In this document: positions 1 to 5,604 of the stretch, one piece after another
Layout of the letters: the number at the start of each line of letters is the position of its first letter
How positions within the stretch are numbered: position 1 is the first letter of the stretch
Source: Chitinophagaceae bacterium
GTDB taxonomy: Bacteria > Bacteroidota > Bacteroidia > Chitinophagales > Chitinophagaceae
Direction of reading: 5' to 3'
NCBI GenBank assembly: GCA_003151295.1
Contig: PLXD01000244.1
Location: 379 to 6,017, forward strand
DNA length: 5,639 bases
Made by a program: the position numbers and the translations under genes
The notes under the pieces: model-generated
The model's database searches: none
What the model was told of the DNA's origin: nothing
The model's input: only the letters and a program-made list of their open reading frames with translations

Positions 1-419
1 AAGAAGGCATCGTTCCCGGCGGTGGTGTTGCGTATATCCGCGCCATCGAATCCCTGGAAAAGCTGAAAGGCGCCAATGAAGATGAGACCACCGGTATCCT
101 CATTGTGAAAAGGGCTCTGGAAGAGCCTATCCGTCAGATCGTGGTGAACAGCGGTATCGAAGGCAGCATCGTGGTCCAGAAAGTGAAAGAAGGCAAGGCC
201 GACTTCGGCTTCAACGCCCGCACCGAAGTATACGAGAACCTGCTGAAAGCCGGTGTCATCGACCCCACTAAGGTTACCCGCATCGCCTTGGAAAATGCCG
301 CTTCCATCGCCGGCATGTTGCTGACCACCGAATGTGTGATCGCAGACAAGCCTAAGAAAGAAGAAGCCGGACATGCACATCCTGGTGGAGGTGGCATGGG
401 CGGTGGTATGGATTATTAA
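1..419 (+). CDS. groEL: Chaperonin GroEL (Hsp60/Cpn60), C-terminal part; 5' end cut by window
   Basis: GroEL is the cytoplasmic double-ring ATP-dependent chaperonin that folds proteins with GroES. The reading frame is already open at base 3 and continues for 138 residues to TAA at 417-419, about the last quarter of a ~545-residue protein. It begins [16 protein letters not shown], where GGGVA is the conserved nucleotide-pocket loop of the equatorial domain. It continues through [15 protein letters not shown] and the conserved [10 protein letters not shown], whose Asp (codon at 261) corresponds to the ATP-contacting Asp near residue 495 of E. coli Gro[16 protein letters not shown] follows. The tail is the flexible Gly/Met-rich end, [16 protein letters not shown]; the two His and the final Asp-Tyr differ from the GGM-repeat tail of E. 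coli. An in-frame GTG at 105 is internal and not a start. groES is probably upstream, outside the window. No frameshift or missing core motif is seen. Identification is very secure. Confidence 0.98.
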   Translation, partial: EGIVPGGGVAYIRAIESLEKLKGANEDETTGILIVKRALEEPIRQIVVNSGIEGSIVVQKVKEGKADFGFNARTEVYENLLKAGVIDPTKVTRIALENAASIAGMLLTTECVIADKPKKEEAGHAHPGGGGMGGGMDY

Positions 420-582
420 TCCGATCATTAATGGCCAATTATATCAGTCCCGTTCCGGTTATCCGGAACGGGATTTTTATATAAACCAATTTGCTACCGG
501 ATTCCACCCTTCCTTCATCGTCCTTTCTATCCCCGATTATTCCGTCACTCCTTTTGCGAATCACTTGAATAAATCCTATATT
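420..582. other. Convergent spacer between groEL and the barrel gene
   Basis: Apart from the groEL terminator at 448-478, these 163 bases show no gene, RNA or repeat that I can support. The right half (481-582) is C/T-rich on the plus strand and contains no hairpin plus T tract that would end the leftward barrel transcript, so that transcript may stop by another mechanism or run into the shared hairpin. Confidence 0.6.
448..478 (+). terminator. Rho-independent terminator of groEL
   Basis: A perfect 11-bp stem (448-458 with 463-473, core CCCGTTCCGG / CCGGAACGGG) closes a TTAT loop and is followed at once by five T (474-478). It lies 28 bases after the groEL stop codon. On the opposite strand the stem is followed by CTGATATAATT rather than a T tract, so it is not a typical terminator for the barrel gene that converges from the right, although the hairpin could still slow that polymerase. 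Confidence 0.93.
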
Positions 583-2160
583 TCAGAACTTGATACCAAA
601 CGTCATCAATACCGTCCCGCTGGTCTGTTTTAAAGTGGCGAAACTATTGGACTTATCGCTTAAGCGATAGGGAAAGTTCACATCCCTGGTAAATCCCTGC
701 ACGTAAGTGAGGTCTACAAAAAAACCCTTATTGCGATAACCCAGTCCGGCACTTGCAAAGAGCCGGTCGGCCTTCAGCGAATTGTCCGAATATGGGCTGG
801 TATAATAGGCCAGGCCTGCCCGGACCATCATCGTGTTGAACTTTAATTCACCGCCCAGTTTACAATCGATGACCCCTTTGTAATAGCTTTTGATGACCCC
901 ATTTACCGCATCGAAATAGCTGTTCTCCTGCGTAGCATCCCAAGGATGGAAGAAAGAACTCTGATTGCCGGTATATCCTATATCGGCGGTGAGAAAGCCT
1001 TTTTGTTTCCTGACATACTGCACGTTACTGCCAATCAAATAGGAGCCGCTGACGAGGAACCTCCAGGGCGTTGTGAGGGTATACCTTACTTCGCTGACAT
1101 CGATACGTGACTGCTGGTCCAGCGTTTTCGAGTCGATGGAGACCTGTGGCAGGGAGGTATAGTTTTCCGTCTGTGTCGTCGTGGATGCGCTGATATGATC
1201 CTTTACTCCAAAGTAAGGCGGGGTATGGATGGCCACGCCCAGGCGCAGAGCATTCGTGGGCTTGAAAATCATCCCCAGCTTTAGATTGAAGCCGACGGCT
1301 TTGGAAGAATAGGTCTCATTGTAAACGAAAGAGTTAAAATCGTTATTGGTATTGCCGGTTGCATCGGATTCGGTAAAACTGAGGGTGCGGGTATAATTCA
1401 TGATGGGAATCCCCAGGGTTCCCCCAAAGTACCATTTGTCTTGAAGGCTGCCGGCCAGCGCCAGGGCTATCTCGTTAACCCCGCCGCTGGTCCGCACGCT
1501 GTTCTCCTGGTTGAGCAGGGCGGCCTTATTGGCGTTGCTGATGACCTGCAGGCTTCCTCCTACGGTCGCCGTATCGATAAGGGAAGTATACACGGCCATC
1601 CGCGTGCCATAAGATAGGGTTGGGCTAACGAGTGCCTGGTTTATCGTCAACCCCGATGCGGCGAATTCTTCAACGTATTGCTCGGAAGAGGAACTATAAT
1701 TGTTCTGGCCTTTGTAAAAGGTATCCCCGTTAAAATTGGCAGTGCGATTGACCGCAACGCTAAAAGCCATGCTATTGCCGTTGTGGCCGTCGTTGCCGTC
1801 ATTGCCGTCATTGCCGCCGGTTGCGAATACGAAACCGGTAGTGCCCAGGTTGAAATTGCCAACCGAATTACCTGTGGAGGGGCTTCCGAGATAACCAGCT
1901 TTGCTGTGCTGGAAACCGAATCCGGGGCTCATTACGAATTCACTGGTCTTATACATTCCAAGACCCGCCGGGTTAACGAAGCCGGCCGATATCTCACCAC
2001 CGAGAGATCCCATAGCGCCCCCGATAGCCTGTTGGCGTGCGGTCCCGCTGGGAGCCGTCCAGGAGAGCCGAAGCGCGTCTTCGGGTAGCTGGGCCGATAC
2101 ATGATCAGAATACAAATGGATGGAAATAAGTAAAAAACTCATTGGATATAGTCGTGGCAT
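583..2160 (-). CDS. FadL/OMPP1-like outer membrane beta-barrel protein
   Basis: A 525-residue outer membrane protein resembling the OMPP1/FadL/TodX family, whose characterised members carry hydrophobic compounds across the outer membrane; the substrate here is unknown. Residues 1-23 form a signal peptide with Arg3, a hydrophobic core (FLLISIHLY) and a VSA|Q cleavage site. The mature start QLPEDALRLSW and the segment RQQAIGGAMGSLGGE leading to NPAGL (63-67) match the N-terminal hatch region of FadL-like proteins. Alternating Tyr/Gly/Asn-rich strands follow, and the protein ends in Phe (TFGIKF), typical of barrel assembly signals. Residues 115-129 are a Gly-Asn-Asp repeat. Met1 at 2160 is preferred over Met7 because it supplies the only positive charge ahead of the hydrophobic core; a TAA lies in frame just upstream. 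No clear Shine-Dalgarno is visible. It lies 89 bases downstream of the lipoprotein gene on the same strand, probably cotranscribed. At 525 residues it is longer than E. coli FadL. The family is fairly sure, the ligand is not. Confidence 0.88.
   Translation of the reverse strand: MPRLYPMSFLLISIHLYSDHVSAQLPEDALRLSWTAPSGTARQQAIGGAMGSLGGEISAGFVNPAGLGMYKTSEFVMSPGFGFQHSKAGYLGSPSTGNSVGNFNLGTTGFVFATGGNDGNDGNDGHNGNSMAFSVAVNRTANFNGDTFYKGQNNYSSSSEQYVEEFAASGLTINQALVSPTLSYGTRMAVYTSLIDTATVGGSLQVISNANKAALLNQENSVRTSGGVNEIALALAGSLQDKWYFGGTLGIPIMNYTRTLSFTESDATGNTNNDFNSFVYNETYSSKAVGFNLKLGMIFKPTNALRLGVAIHTPPYFGVKDHISASTTTQTENYTSLPQVSIDSKTLDQQSRIDVSEVRYTLTTPWRFLVSGSYLIGSNVQYVRKQKGFLTADIGYTGNQSSFFHPWDATQENSYFDAVNGVIKSYYKGVIDCKLGGELKFNTMMVRAGLAYYTSPYSDNSLKADRLFASAGLGYRNKGFFVDLTYVQGFTRDVNFPYRLSDKSNSFATLKQTSGTVLMTFGIKF
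1774..1818 (-). repeat. In-frame 9-bp tandem repeat (Asn-Asp-Gly units) in the barrel gene
   Basis: Five consecutive 9-base units on the plus strand: ATTGCCGTT, GTGGCCGTC, GTTGCCGTC, ATTGCCGTC, ATTGCCGCC. On the coding strand they encode residues 115-129, GGNDGNDGNDGHNGN. Because the unit is a multiple of three, copy-number changes by slippage would lengthen or shorten the protein without a frameshift. The run follows a predicted strand (FNLGTTGFVFA) and precedes another (SMAFSVAVNRT), so it is probably a turn or loop between two barrel strands. Asp-rich loops can bind calcium, but that is speculation here. Confidence 0.85.
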
Positions 2161-2190
2161 ACCTGTAGATGTCAGTTAGGAAGAGTTAAG

Positions 2191-2230
2191 CCTTATGGTC
2201 TGTCTTATGTCTGCAAGTTTCTCTTATGTC
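2191..2230 (-). repeat. Three near-identical GACATAAGA elements in the spacer before the barrel gene
   Basis: The 89-base spacer between the lipoprotein stop codon and the barrel start codon holds, in coding direction, GACATAAGA (2230-2222), GACATAAGA (2211-2203) and the variant GACCATAAGG (2200-2191). The two perfect copies start 19 bases apart. Further GACAT words occur on either side of the array. No promoter consensus or stable hairpin was found in this spacer, so the role, if any, is unknown. Possibilities are a binding site for a regulator or RNA-binding protein, or chance in a short spacer. Confidence 0.45.
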
Positions 2231-2249
2231 ACATGTCCGGTCCTGATTC

Positions 2250-3002
2250 CTAGTTCCTGCCCGGGCGGCTGATGCCACCGCTGCCACCGCCGGAGGAAGG
2301 AGTATAGGTCCTGGCAGGTTGACTCGAAGGCTGATAATTGGTATTGTTGGAAGGTCTGGAATAGGTGTTATTGTTCGAATTCGTTGCCGGGACGTAGGTG
2401 TTTCGGACGTTATTATTGGAGTTGGAGGCTCCCGGCGTATAGAAACGGTTGCTGCTGTTAGTGCTGATCCCCGTCGAGCGGTAACTGGCAGGACTGAATG
2501 CACGCAGGCCGGAATAGGCAGTAGTGCCATAGGAATAATATCTCGGATTTGCGATGATCACCCCACCCCCGTAATGCGGATTATAAAAATAAGGGTTGTA
2601 GTAACTATTCCAGGCATAGTAACTATTCCAATAACTGTAGGGGTTGTAATAGCCCATGCCGAATCCCAGGCCAAACCCCAAACCGGATCCTCCGTAAAGA
2701 CCATAACCACTTCCCCAATAAGGGGCTGCCACATCGGGAGAATAATAGGAGTCGTAATAATTATAATCGTCGAAATAAGACCAGCGGGCCTCATCCTGCA
2801 CTTTCATCTGGACATATTGATCGCTGGGGTTGTTCGTACTGTAATATTCTGGCTGGTCATCGCCTGCAACGGCGGCCCGATTCTTTTGAGAAGACGGGGA
2901 ATAATACACATCATCGGGGGTCTGGGTTGTTTTATATGCGGATGAACAACTGCTGATAGCTATTATAGATGCAAGAGCCAGAAAGGAGAGGGTGATTTTC
3001 AT
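2250..3002 (-). CDS. Tyr/Gly/Asn/Ser-rich lipoprotein of unknown function
   Basis: A 250-residue predicted lipoprotein. Residues 1-18 are a type II signal peptide (MKITLSFLALASIIAISS) and ISSC is the lipobox, making Cys19 the lipidated residue. The residues after it (SSAYKTTQ) do not resemble the acidic surface-export signals described in some Bacteroidota, so periplasmic-face anchoring is as likely as surface display. TPDDVYYSP (28-36) looks like a conserved motif; I recall similar proteins in the phylum but cannot verify this. Residues about 52-150 are dominated by Tyr, Trp, Gly, Phe and Asn, including WNSYYAWNSYYNPY and alternating LGFG units. Residues about 155-250 are Ser/Asn/Thr/Pro-rich, with a GGGSGG stretch near the end. 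This suggests an intrinsically disordered or self-associating protein, not an enzyme. It is the first gene of the leftward pair, so it probably works with the barrel protein at the outer membrane. Translation starts at 3002; no good Shine-Dalgarno is seen. Reality of the gene is well supported, function is not recognised. Confidence 0.86.
   Translation of the reverse strand: MKITLSFLALASIIAISSCSSAYKTTQTPDDVYYSPSSQKNRAAVAGDDQPEYYSTNNPSDQYVQMKVQDEARWSYFDDYNYYDSYYSPDVAAPYWGSGYGLYGGSGLGFGLGFGMGYYNPYSYWNSYYAWNSYYNPYFYNPHYGGGVIIANPRYYSYGTTAYSGLRAFSPASYRSTGISTNSSNRFYTPGASNSNNNVRNTYVPATNSNNNTYSRPSNNTNYQPSSQPARTYTPSSGGGSGGISRPGRN
2599..2630 (-). repeat. 18-bp-period direct repeat encoding WNSYY units in the lipoprotein gene
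   Basis: The 14-base word TAGTAACTATTCCA occurs at 2599-2612 and again at 2617-2630, an 18-base period equal to six codons. It produces the doubled WNSYY segment around residues 125-135. The identity at DNA level, not only at protein level, points to a recent in-frame duplication. Confidence 0.7.
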
Positions 3003-3038
3003 GGCGAAAGCTTTTAAAAATTTTCAGATCGAAGTTCC

Positions 3039-3046
3039 TAATTTTG
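3039..3046 (+). promoter_or_regulatory. Candidate -7 promoter element for proS
   Basis: TAATTTTG matches perfectly the Bacteroidota -7 consensus TAnnTTTG used by the primary sigma factor of this phylum. It lies in the 147-base divergent spacer (3003-3149) and would give a proS leader of about 95-100 bases. No exact TTTG is seen at the -33 position, where the DNA is a run of A and T (3012-3024), so the assignment rests on the -7 box and position alone. The promoter for the leftward lipoprotein gene must lie in the same spacer or beyond it, so the two transcription units may affect each other. Confidence 0.4.
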
Positions 3047-3149
3047 CAACTTCTTGAGTTAAAGTTACAACAAATATTCAGCCCGCTAAAAATATTGGCG
3101 GCTATTTGTTAAAAATCAGATTAAAATCCGGGTAGGGAAAACCCATTTT

Positions 3150-4625
3150 ATGAGTAAAGAAATTACAAGCAGGCAACAGGATTATTCGCAATGGTATAAC
3201 GACCTCGTCATCAAGGGCAGTTTGGCAGATCATTCGGCCGTTAAGGGCTGTATGGTCATCAAGCCCCATGGCTTTGCCCTCTGGGAGAAAATGCGAGACC
3301 AGCTGGATAAGATGTTTAAGGATACAGGCCATGTGAACGCTTACTTCGCGTTATTCATTCCGAAGAGCTTTTTAAGCAAGGAAGCGGCGCATGTAGAAGG
3401 CTTTGCCAAGGAATGTGCCGTTGTGACTCATTACCGCCTGAAAAACGATCCCCTGGGGGGCGGGGTGATCGTAGACCCTGAAGCGAAACTGGAAGAGGAG
3501 CTGATTGTCAGGCCGACCAGTGAGACCATTATATGGAGCACTTATAAGAACTGGATAAAGTCTTATCGCGACCTTCCCCTGCTTATCAACCAATGGGCCA
3601 ATGTGGTCCGGTGGGAGATGCGTACCCGGCTATTGCTGAGGACCACCGAATTCCTGTGGCAGGAAGGTCATACCGCACATGCTACCGCAGAAGAAGCTAT
3701 TACGGAGACCTTGCAGATGCTCGACATTTATTCGGAATTTGCCGAGAAATATATGGCTTTGCCGGTGATCCGGGGAGTGAAGAGCGCCAATGAACGTTTT
3801 GCCGGCGCCGTGGACACCTATTGTATCGAAGCGCTGATGCAGGACGGCAAAGCGCTGCAGGCCGGGACTTCCCATTTCCTGGGACAAAATTTCGCAAAAG
3901 CATTCGATGTTAAATTCTCCGATAAGGACAACAAGCTGGAATATGTCTGGGCCTCGAGCTGGGGAGTCAGTACCCGGTTGATAGGGGCCCTGGTGATGGC
4001 GCATAGCGATGACGAGGGGCTGATACTGCCCCCGAAGATCGCTCCTCTCCAGGTGGTGATCATACCCATTTACAAGGGCGCTGAGAAGAAGGACTTGCTG
4101 GAGGTTAAAGGCAGGGAACTGGCCGCCCAATTGAAGGCGGCGGGTCTGAGCGTGAAGTTCGACGATAACGACAATAACCGCCCCGGCTGGAAATTTGCCG
4201 AGTATGAGATGAAGGGGATACCTGTGCGTATTGCCATGGGTTTGAGGGATCTTGAAAACAATACGGTTGAGATCGCCCGACGGGATACCCGGGAAAAGAC
4301 CAGCGTCGGTATGGACGGATTGGTAGAAAGGGTCGTTCAGCTAATGGACACGATCCAGCAAAATATGTATGACAAGGCGCTGGCCTATCGGGATCAGCAT
4401 ATCACCCGGGCAGACACCTGGGAAGATTTTGAAAAGCTGCTGGATGAGAAGGGCGGATTCATTGCCGCCCACTGGGACGGCACTTCTGAAACGGAAGAAG
4501 CGATCAAAGAAAAGACGAAGGCGACGATCCGCTGTATCCCCCTGAACAATCCCCGGGAGGACGGAAAATGTATATTGACCGGTAAACCCAGCAAGGAAAG
4601 GGTGTTGTTTGCCAGGGCTTATTGA
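3150..4625 (+). CDS. proS: Proline--tRNA ligase, archaeal/eukaryotic type, with degraded zinc site
   Basis: This cytoplasmic class II aminoacyl-tRNA synthetase joins L-proline to tRNA-Pro using ATP (EC 6.1.1.15). The 491 residues match the usual length of the archaeal/eukaryotic form. Visible features in order are: motif 1 region [16 protein letters not shown] (33-48); proline-pocket RPTSETI (121-127); motif 2 with R164-T-T-E167 and QEGH (171-174); the conserved [11 protein letters not shown] (238-247 region); and motif 3 [17 protein letters not shown] (272-288, Arg276). Next come the anticodon-binding domain (about 297-400) and the type-specific C-terminal domain ending in Tyr491. Motifs 2 and 3 are only about 100 residues apart, so the large editing insertion of the common bacterial ProRS is absent. 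In the C-terminal domain three of the four usual zinc-binding Cys appear replaced (D443, T448, T477), with only C474 kept. The ATG at 3150 is preceded by AGGG 12 bases upstream, a modest ribosome site. No T-box-like leader is seen. It diverges from the lipoprotein gene; the next gene follows after 63 bases. Confidence 0.97.
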   Translation: MSKEITSRQQDYSQWYNDLVIKGSLADHSAVKGCMVIKPHGFALWEKMRDQLDKMFKDTGHVNAYFALFIPKSFLSKEAAHVEGFAKECAVVTHYRLKNDPLGGGVIVDPEAKLEEELIVRPTSETIIWSTYKNWIKSYRDLPLLINQWANVVRWEMRTRLLLRTTEFLWQEGHTAHATAEEAITETLQMLDIYSEFAEKYMALPVIRGVKSANERFAGAVDTYCIEALMQDGKALQAGTSHFLGQNFAKAFDVKFSDKDNKLEYVWASSWGVSTRLIGALVMAHSDDEGLILPPKIAPLQVVIIPIYKGAEKKDLLEVKGRELAAQLKAAGLSVKFDDNDNNRPGWKFAEYEMKGIPVRIAMGLRDLENNTVEIARRDTREKTSVGMDGLVERVVQLMDTIQQNMYDKALAYRDQHITRADTWEDFEKLLDEKGGFIAAHWDGTSETEEAIKEKTKATIRCIPLNNPREDGKCILTGKPSKERVLFARAY

Positions 4626-4665
4626 TCTGAACGTTTAATTTCAGGGTTTCAACTTTTTTTGTTTT

Positions 4666-4686
4666 CTTGTGTGGCAAACACACAAG
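4666..4686 (+). promoter_or_regulatory. Perfect hairpin against the start codon of the first DUF5362-like gene
   Basis: CTTGTGTG (4666-4673) and CACACAAG (4679-4686) form a perfect 8-bp stem closing a GCAAA loop, and the start codon begins three bases later (4689). A run of T (4654-4660) precedes the stem rather than following it, so it is not a normal terminator on the plus strand; on the minus strand the stem would be followed by an A-rich tract, so it is not one there either. In the mRNA it would cover the region where a ribosome lands, suggesting translational control or coupling to proS. This is inference from position. Confidence 0.55.
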
Positions 4687-4688
4687 CC

Positions 4689-5117
4689 ATGGAGGAAAAA
4701 TCGCAGGAATCGCCATTCGAAATGCACCTGGACGATAGCGGGGGGAATATCCTCCGGGAAACAGTCCGTTGGTCCCGGTTTCTCTCCATCGTCGGTCTCG
4801 CCGGCGTTGGAATATGCGTGCTCGTCGCCGCACTTGGAGGAAGCAGCTTGTTAGCTGTTTATTCCAGGACCTTACCCGGTATTGAAGCTTTCACCGGATT
4901 TATCATCCTGGGTATTCTCATAGTGCTGGCTGTATTAGGCTTGCTGATGTATATGTTATATCGCTTCTCCGTATTGACGCGCAAAGGGATCGAGACGCAG
5001 GACCAGTCACTCTTTAACCGGGGACTGAAAGGCCTGAAGATCTACTTCCTGATCAGCGGGATCTTTGCGATCCTTGGTCTTTTATTCAATCTGCTCAACC
5101 TGGCCAGCCTCATTTAA
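4689..5117 (+). CDS. DUF5362-like small membrane protein (first of two paralogs)
   Basis: A 142-residue predicted inner-membrane protein resembling, from memory, the Bacteroidota family DUF5362, whose function is unknown. The polar N-terminus (1-20) is followed by the ILRETVRWSRFLSI segment leading into helix 1 (about 31-52). Helix 2 spans about 67-91 and helix 3 about 117-138. Between helices 2 and 3 lies a conserved loop, YRFSVLTRKGIETQDQSLF followed by NRGLKGLKIYF (91-120), with Lys/Arg residues. Its pattern YRF-x6-G-(I/V)-x-T-x-D-x-(S/A)-L is shared with the next gene. The ATG at 4689 was chosen because an earlier TTG (4659) and GTG (4671) lie in or before the hairpin and would add a short, unconvincing extension. 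There is no Shine-Dalgarno between the hairpin and ATG. It probably belongs to the proS transcript, 63 bases after it, as no clear terminator intervenes. The gene is well supported; the family name is from pattern memory. Confidence 0.82.
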   Translation: MEEKSQESPFEMHLDDSGGNILRETVRWSRFLSIVGLAGVGICVLVAALGGSSLLAVYSRTLPGIEAFTGFIILGILIVLAVLGLLMYMLYRFSVLTRKGIETQDQSLFNRGLKGLKIYFLISGIFAILGLLFNLLNLASLI

Positions 5118-5133
5118 TCTAAATCTGTTTTTT

Positions 5134-5604
5134 ATGGAAAATCAGGATCTACCGGAAAATTCCAATCAGCTGGATAATTTTTTCGGCATCTCGTTCGACG
5201 CCGAGGCCTGGGGCCTCCTCAGGCAGATCGCTTTATGGGCGAAGATCTGTGCTTTATGCGCGTTCATCGGTTATGGAGCAGTCCTGATCATTGCGATTTT
5301 CGGGCATAAGGATTACACTCTGGAGACGGAAGGATTTAGTGTTGGCGCCTATGTTCGTAAGGGTGGCACAATAGCAGGAGCGCTCATATCGATGCTGATC
5401 GGGGGATTCATCAATTATTTTTTATATCGCTTTGCGAATGCGATCGGACGGGGTGTGAAAACGATGGACTCCCTGGCGCTGAATGAGGGATTCGATAACC
5501 TTCGCATTTATTTTAAAATATTCGGCGTCCTTCTGATCATTTTTCTGTCCCTGGTTGCACTCGGCATCCTCATTGCCGTGATAGCCTTAGGGAGAAGGCT
5601 GTAA
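5134..5604 (+). CDS. DUF5362-like small membrane protein (second of two paralogs)
   Basis: A 156-residue predicted inner-membrane protein, paralogous to its upstream neighbour and of unknown function. Residues 1-27 are polar and acidic. LLRQIALWAKI (28-38) leads into helix 1 (about 36-57). A longer loop than in the first copy follows (58-78, with KDYTLETEGF and an Arg-Lys pair). Helix 2 is at about 79-98 and helix 3 at about 126-153, with a basic RRL end. The loop YRFANAIGRGVKTMDSLAL then NEGFDNLRIYF (98-126) aligns without gaps to the first copy across YRF, G, T, D, SL/AL, N, G and IYF. Start ATG at 5134 lies 16 bases after the upstream stop, in an AT-rich leader (CTAAATCTGTTTTTT) without a Shine-Dalgarno, as is usual in this phylum. 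In-frame codons further upstream overlap the first gene and give an implausible N-terminus. The tight spacing makes cotranscription very likely. The pair may form a heteromeric membrane complex, but nothing in the sequence proves it. Confidence 0.83.
   Translation: MENQDLPENSNQLDNFFGISFDAEAWGLLRQIALWAKICALCAFIGYGAVLIIAIFGHKDYTLETEGFSVGAYVRKGGTIAGALISMLIGGFINYFLYRFANAIGRGVKTMDSLALNEGFDNLRIYFKIFGVLLIIFLSLVALGILIAVIALGRRL

Noticed and set aside
373..633. 86-codon plus-strand frame crossing the end of groEL and the terminator
   Set aside because: It overlaps the groEL end, runs through the terminator hairpin and overlaps the barrel gene end; nothing in it resembles a protein family.
1678..2088. 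136-codon plus-strand open frame with an Ala/Val-rich stretch
   Set aside because: It is antisense to the signal-proximal part of the barrel gene, and the hydrophobic AVVAVVAVIAVI run is simply the complement of the 9-bp Asn-Asp-Gly repeat.
2319..2945. 208-codon open frame on the plus strand, rich in Ile, Val and Arg
   Set aside because: It lies wholly antisense to the lipoprotein gene; its long openness follows from the repetitive Tyr/Asn/Ser/Gly codons of that gene. It has no recognisable domain, while the minus-strand frame has a clear lipoprotein signal.
3060..3067. TAACTTTA on the minus strand as -7 box for the lipoprotein gene
   Set aside because: One mismatch to TAnnTTTG and no TTTG at the -33 position; in an AT-rich spacer such matches are expected by chance. 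A neighbouring AATATTTG (3078-3071) is equally imperfect.
3130..3144. Small GGGT...ACCC hairpin near the proS ribosome site
   Set aside because: Only four base pairs with a seven-base loop; too weak to claim as a regulatory element.
3003..3149. T-box or other amino-acid-sensing leader before proS
   Set aside because: The spacer is short, has no antiterminator/terminator pair and no recognisable T-box sequence; T-boxes are also not typical of this phylum.
3630..4130. 166-codon minus-strand open frame inside proS
   Set aside because: The plus frame there encodes the conserved motifs 2 and 3 of ProRS; the minus frame is a shadow with no family features.
4627..4660. Terminator after proS (CTGAA...TTCAG stem and later T run)
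   Set aside because: The stem is five base pairs with an eight-base loop, and the T run starts about nine bases after it, so it is not a convincing intrinsic terminator.
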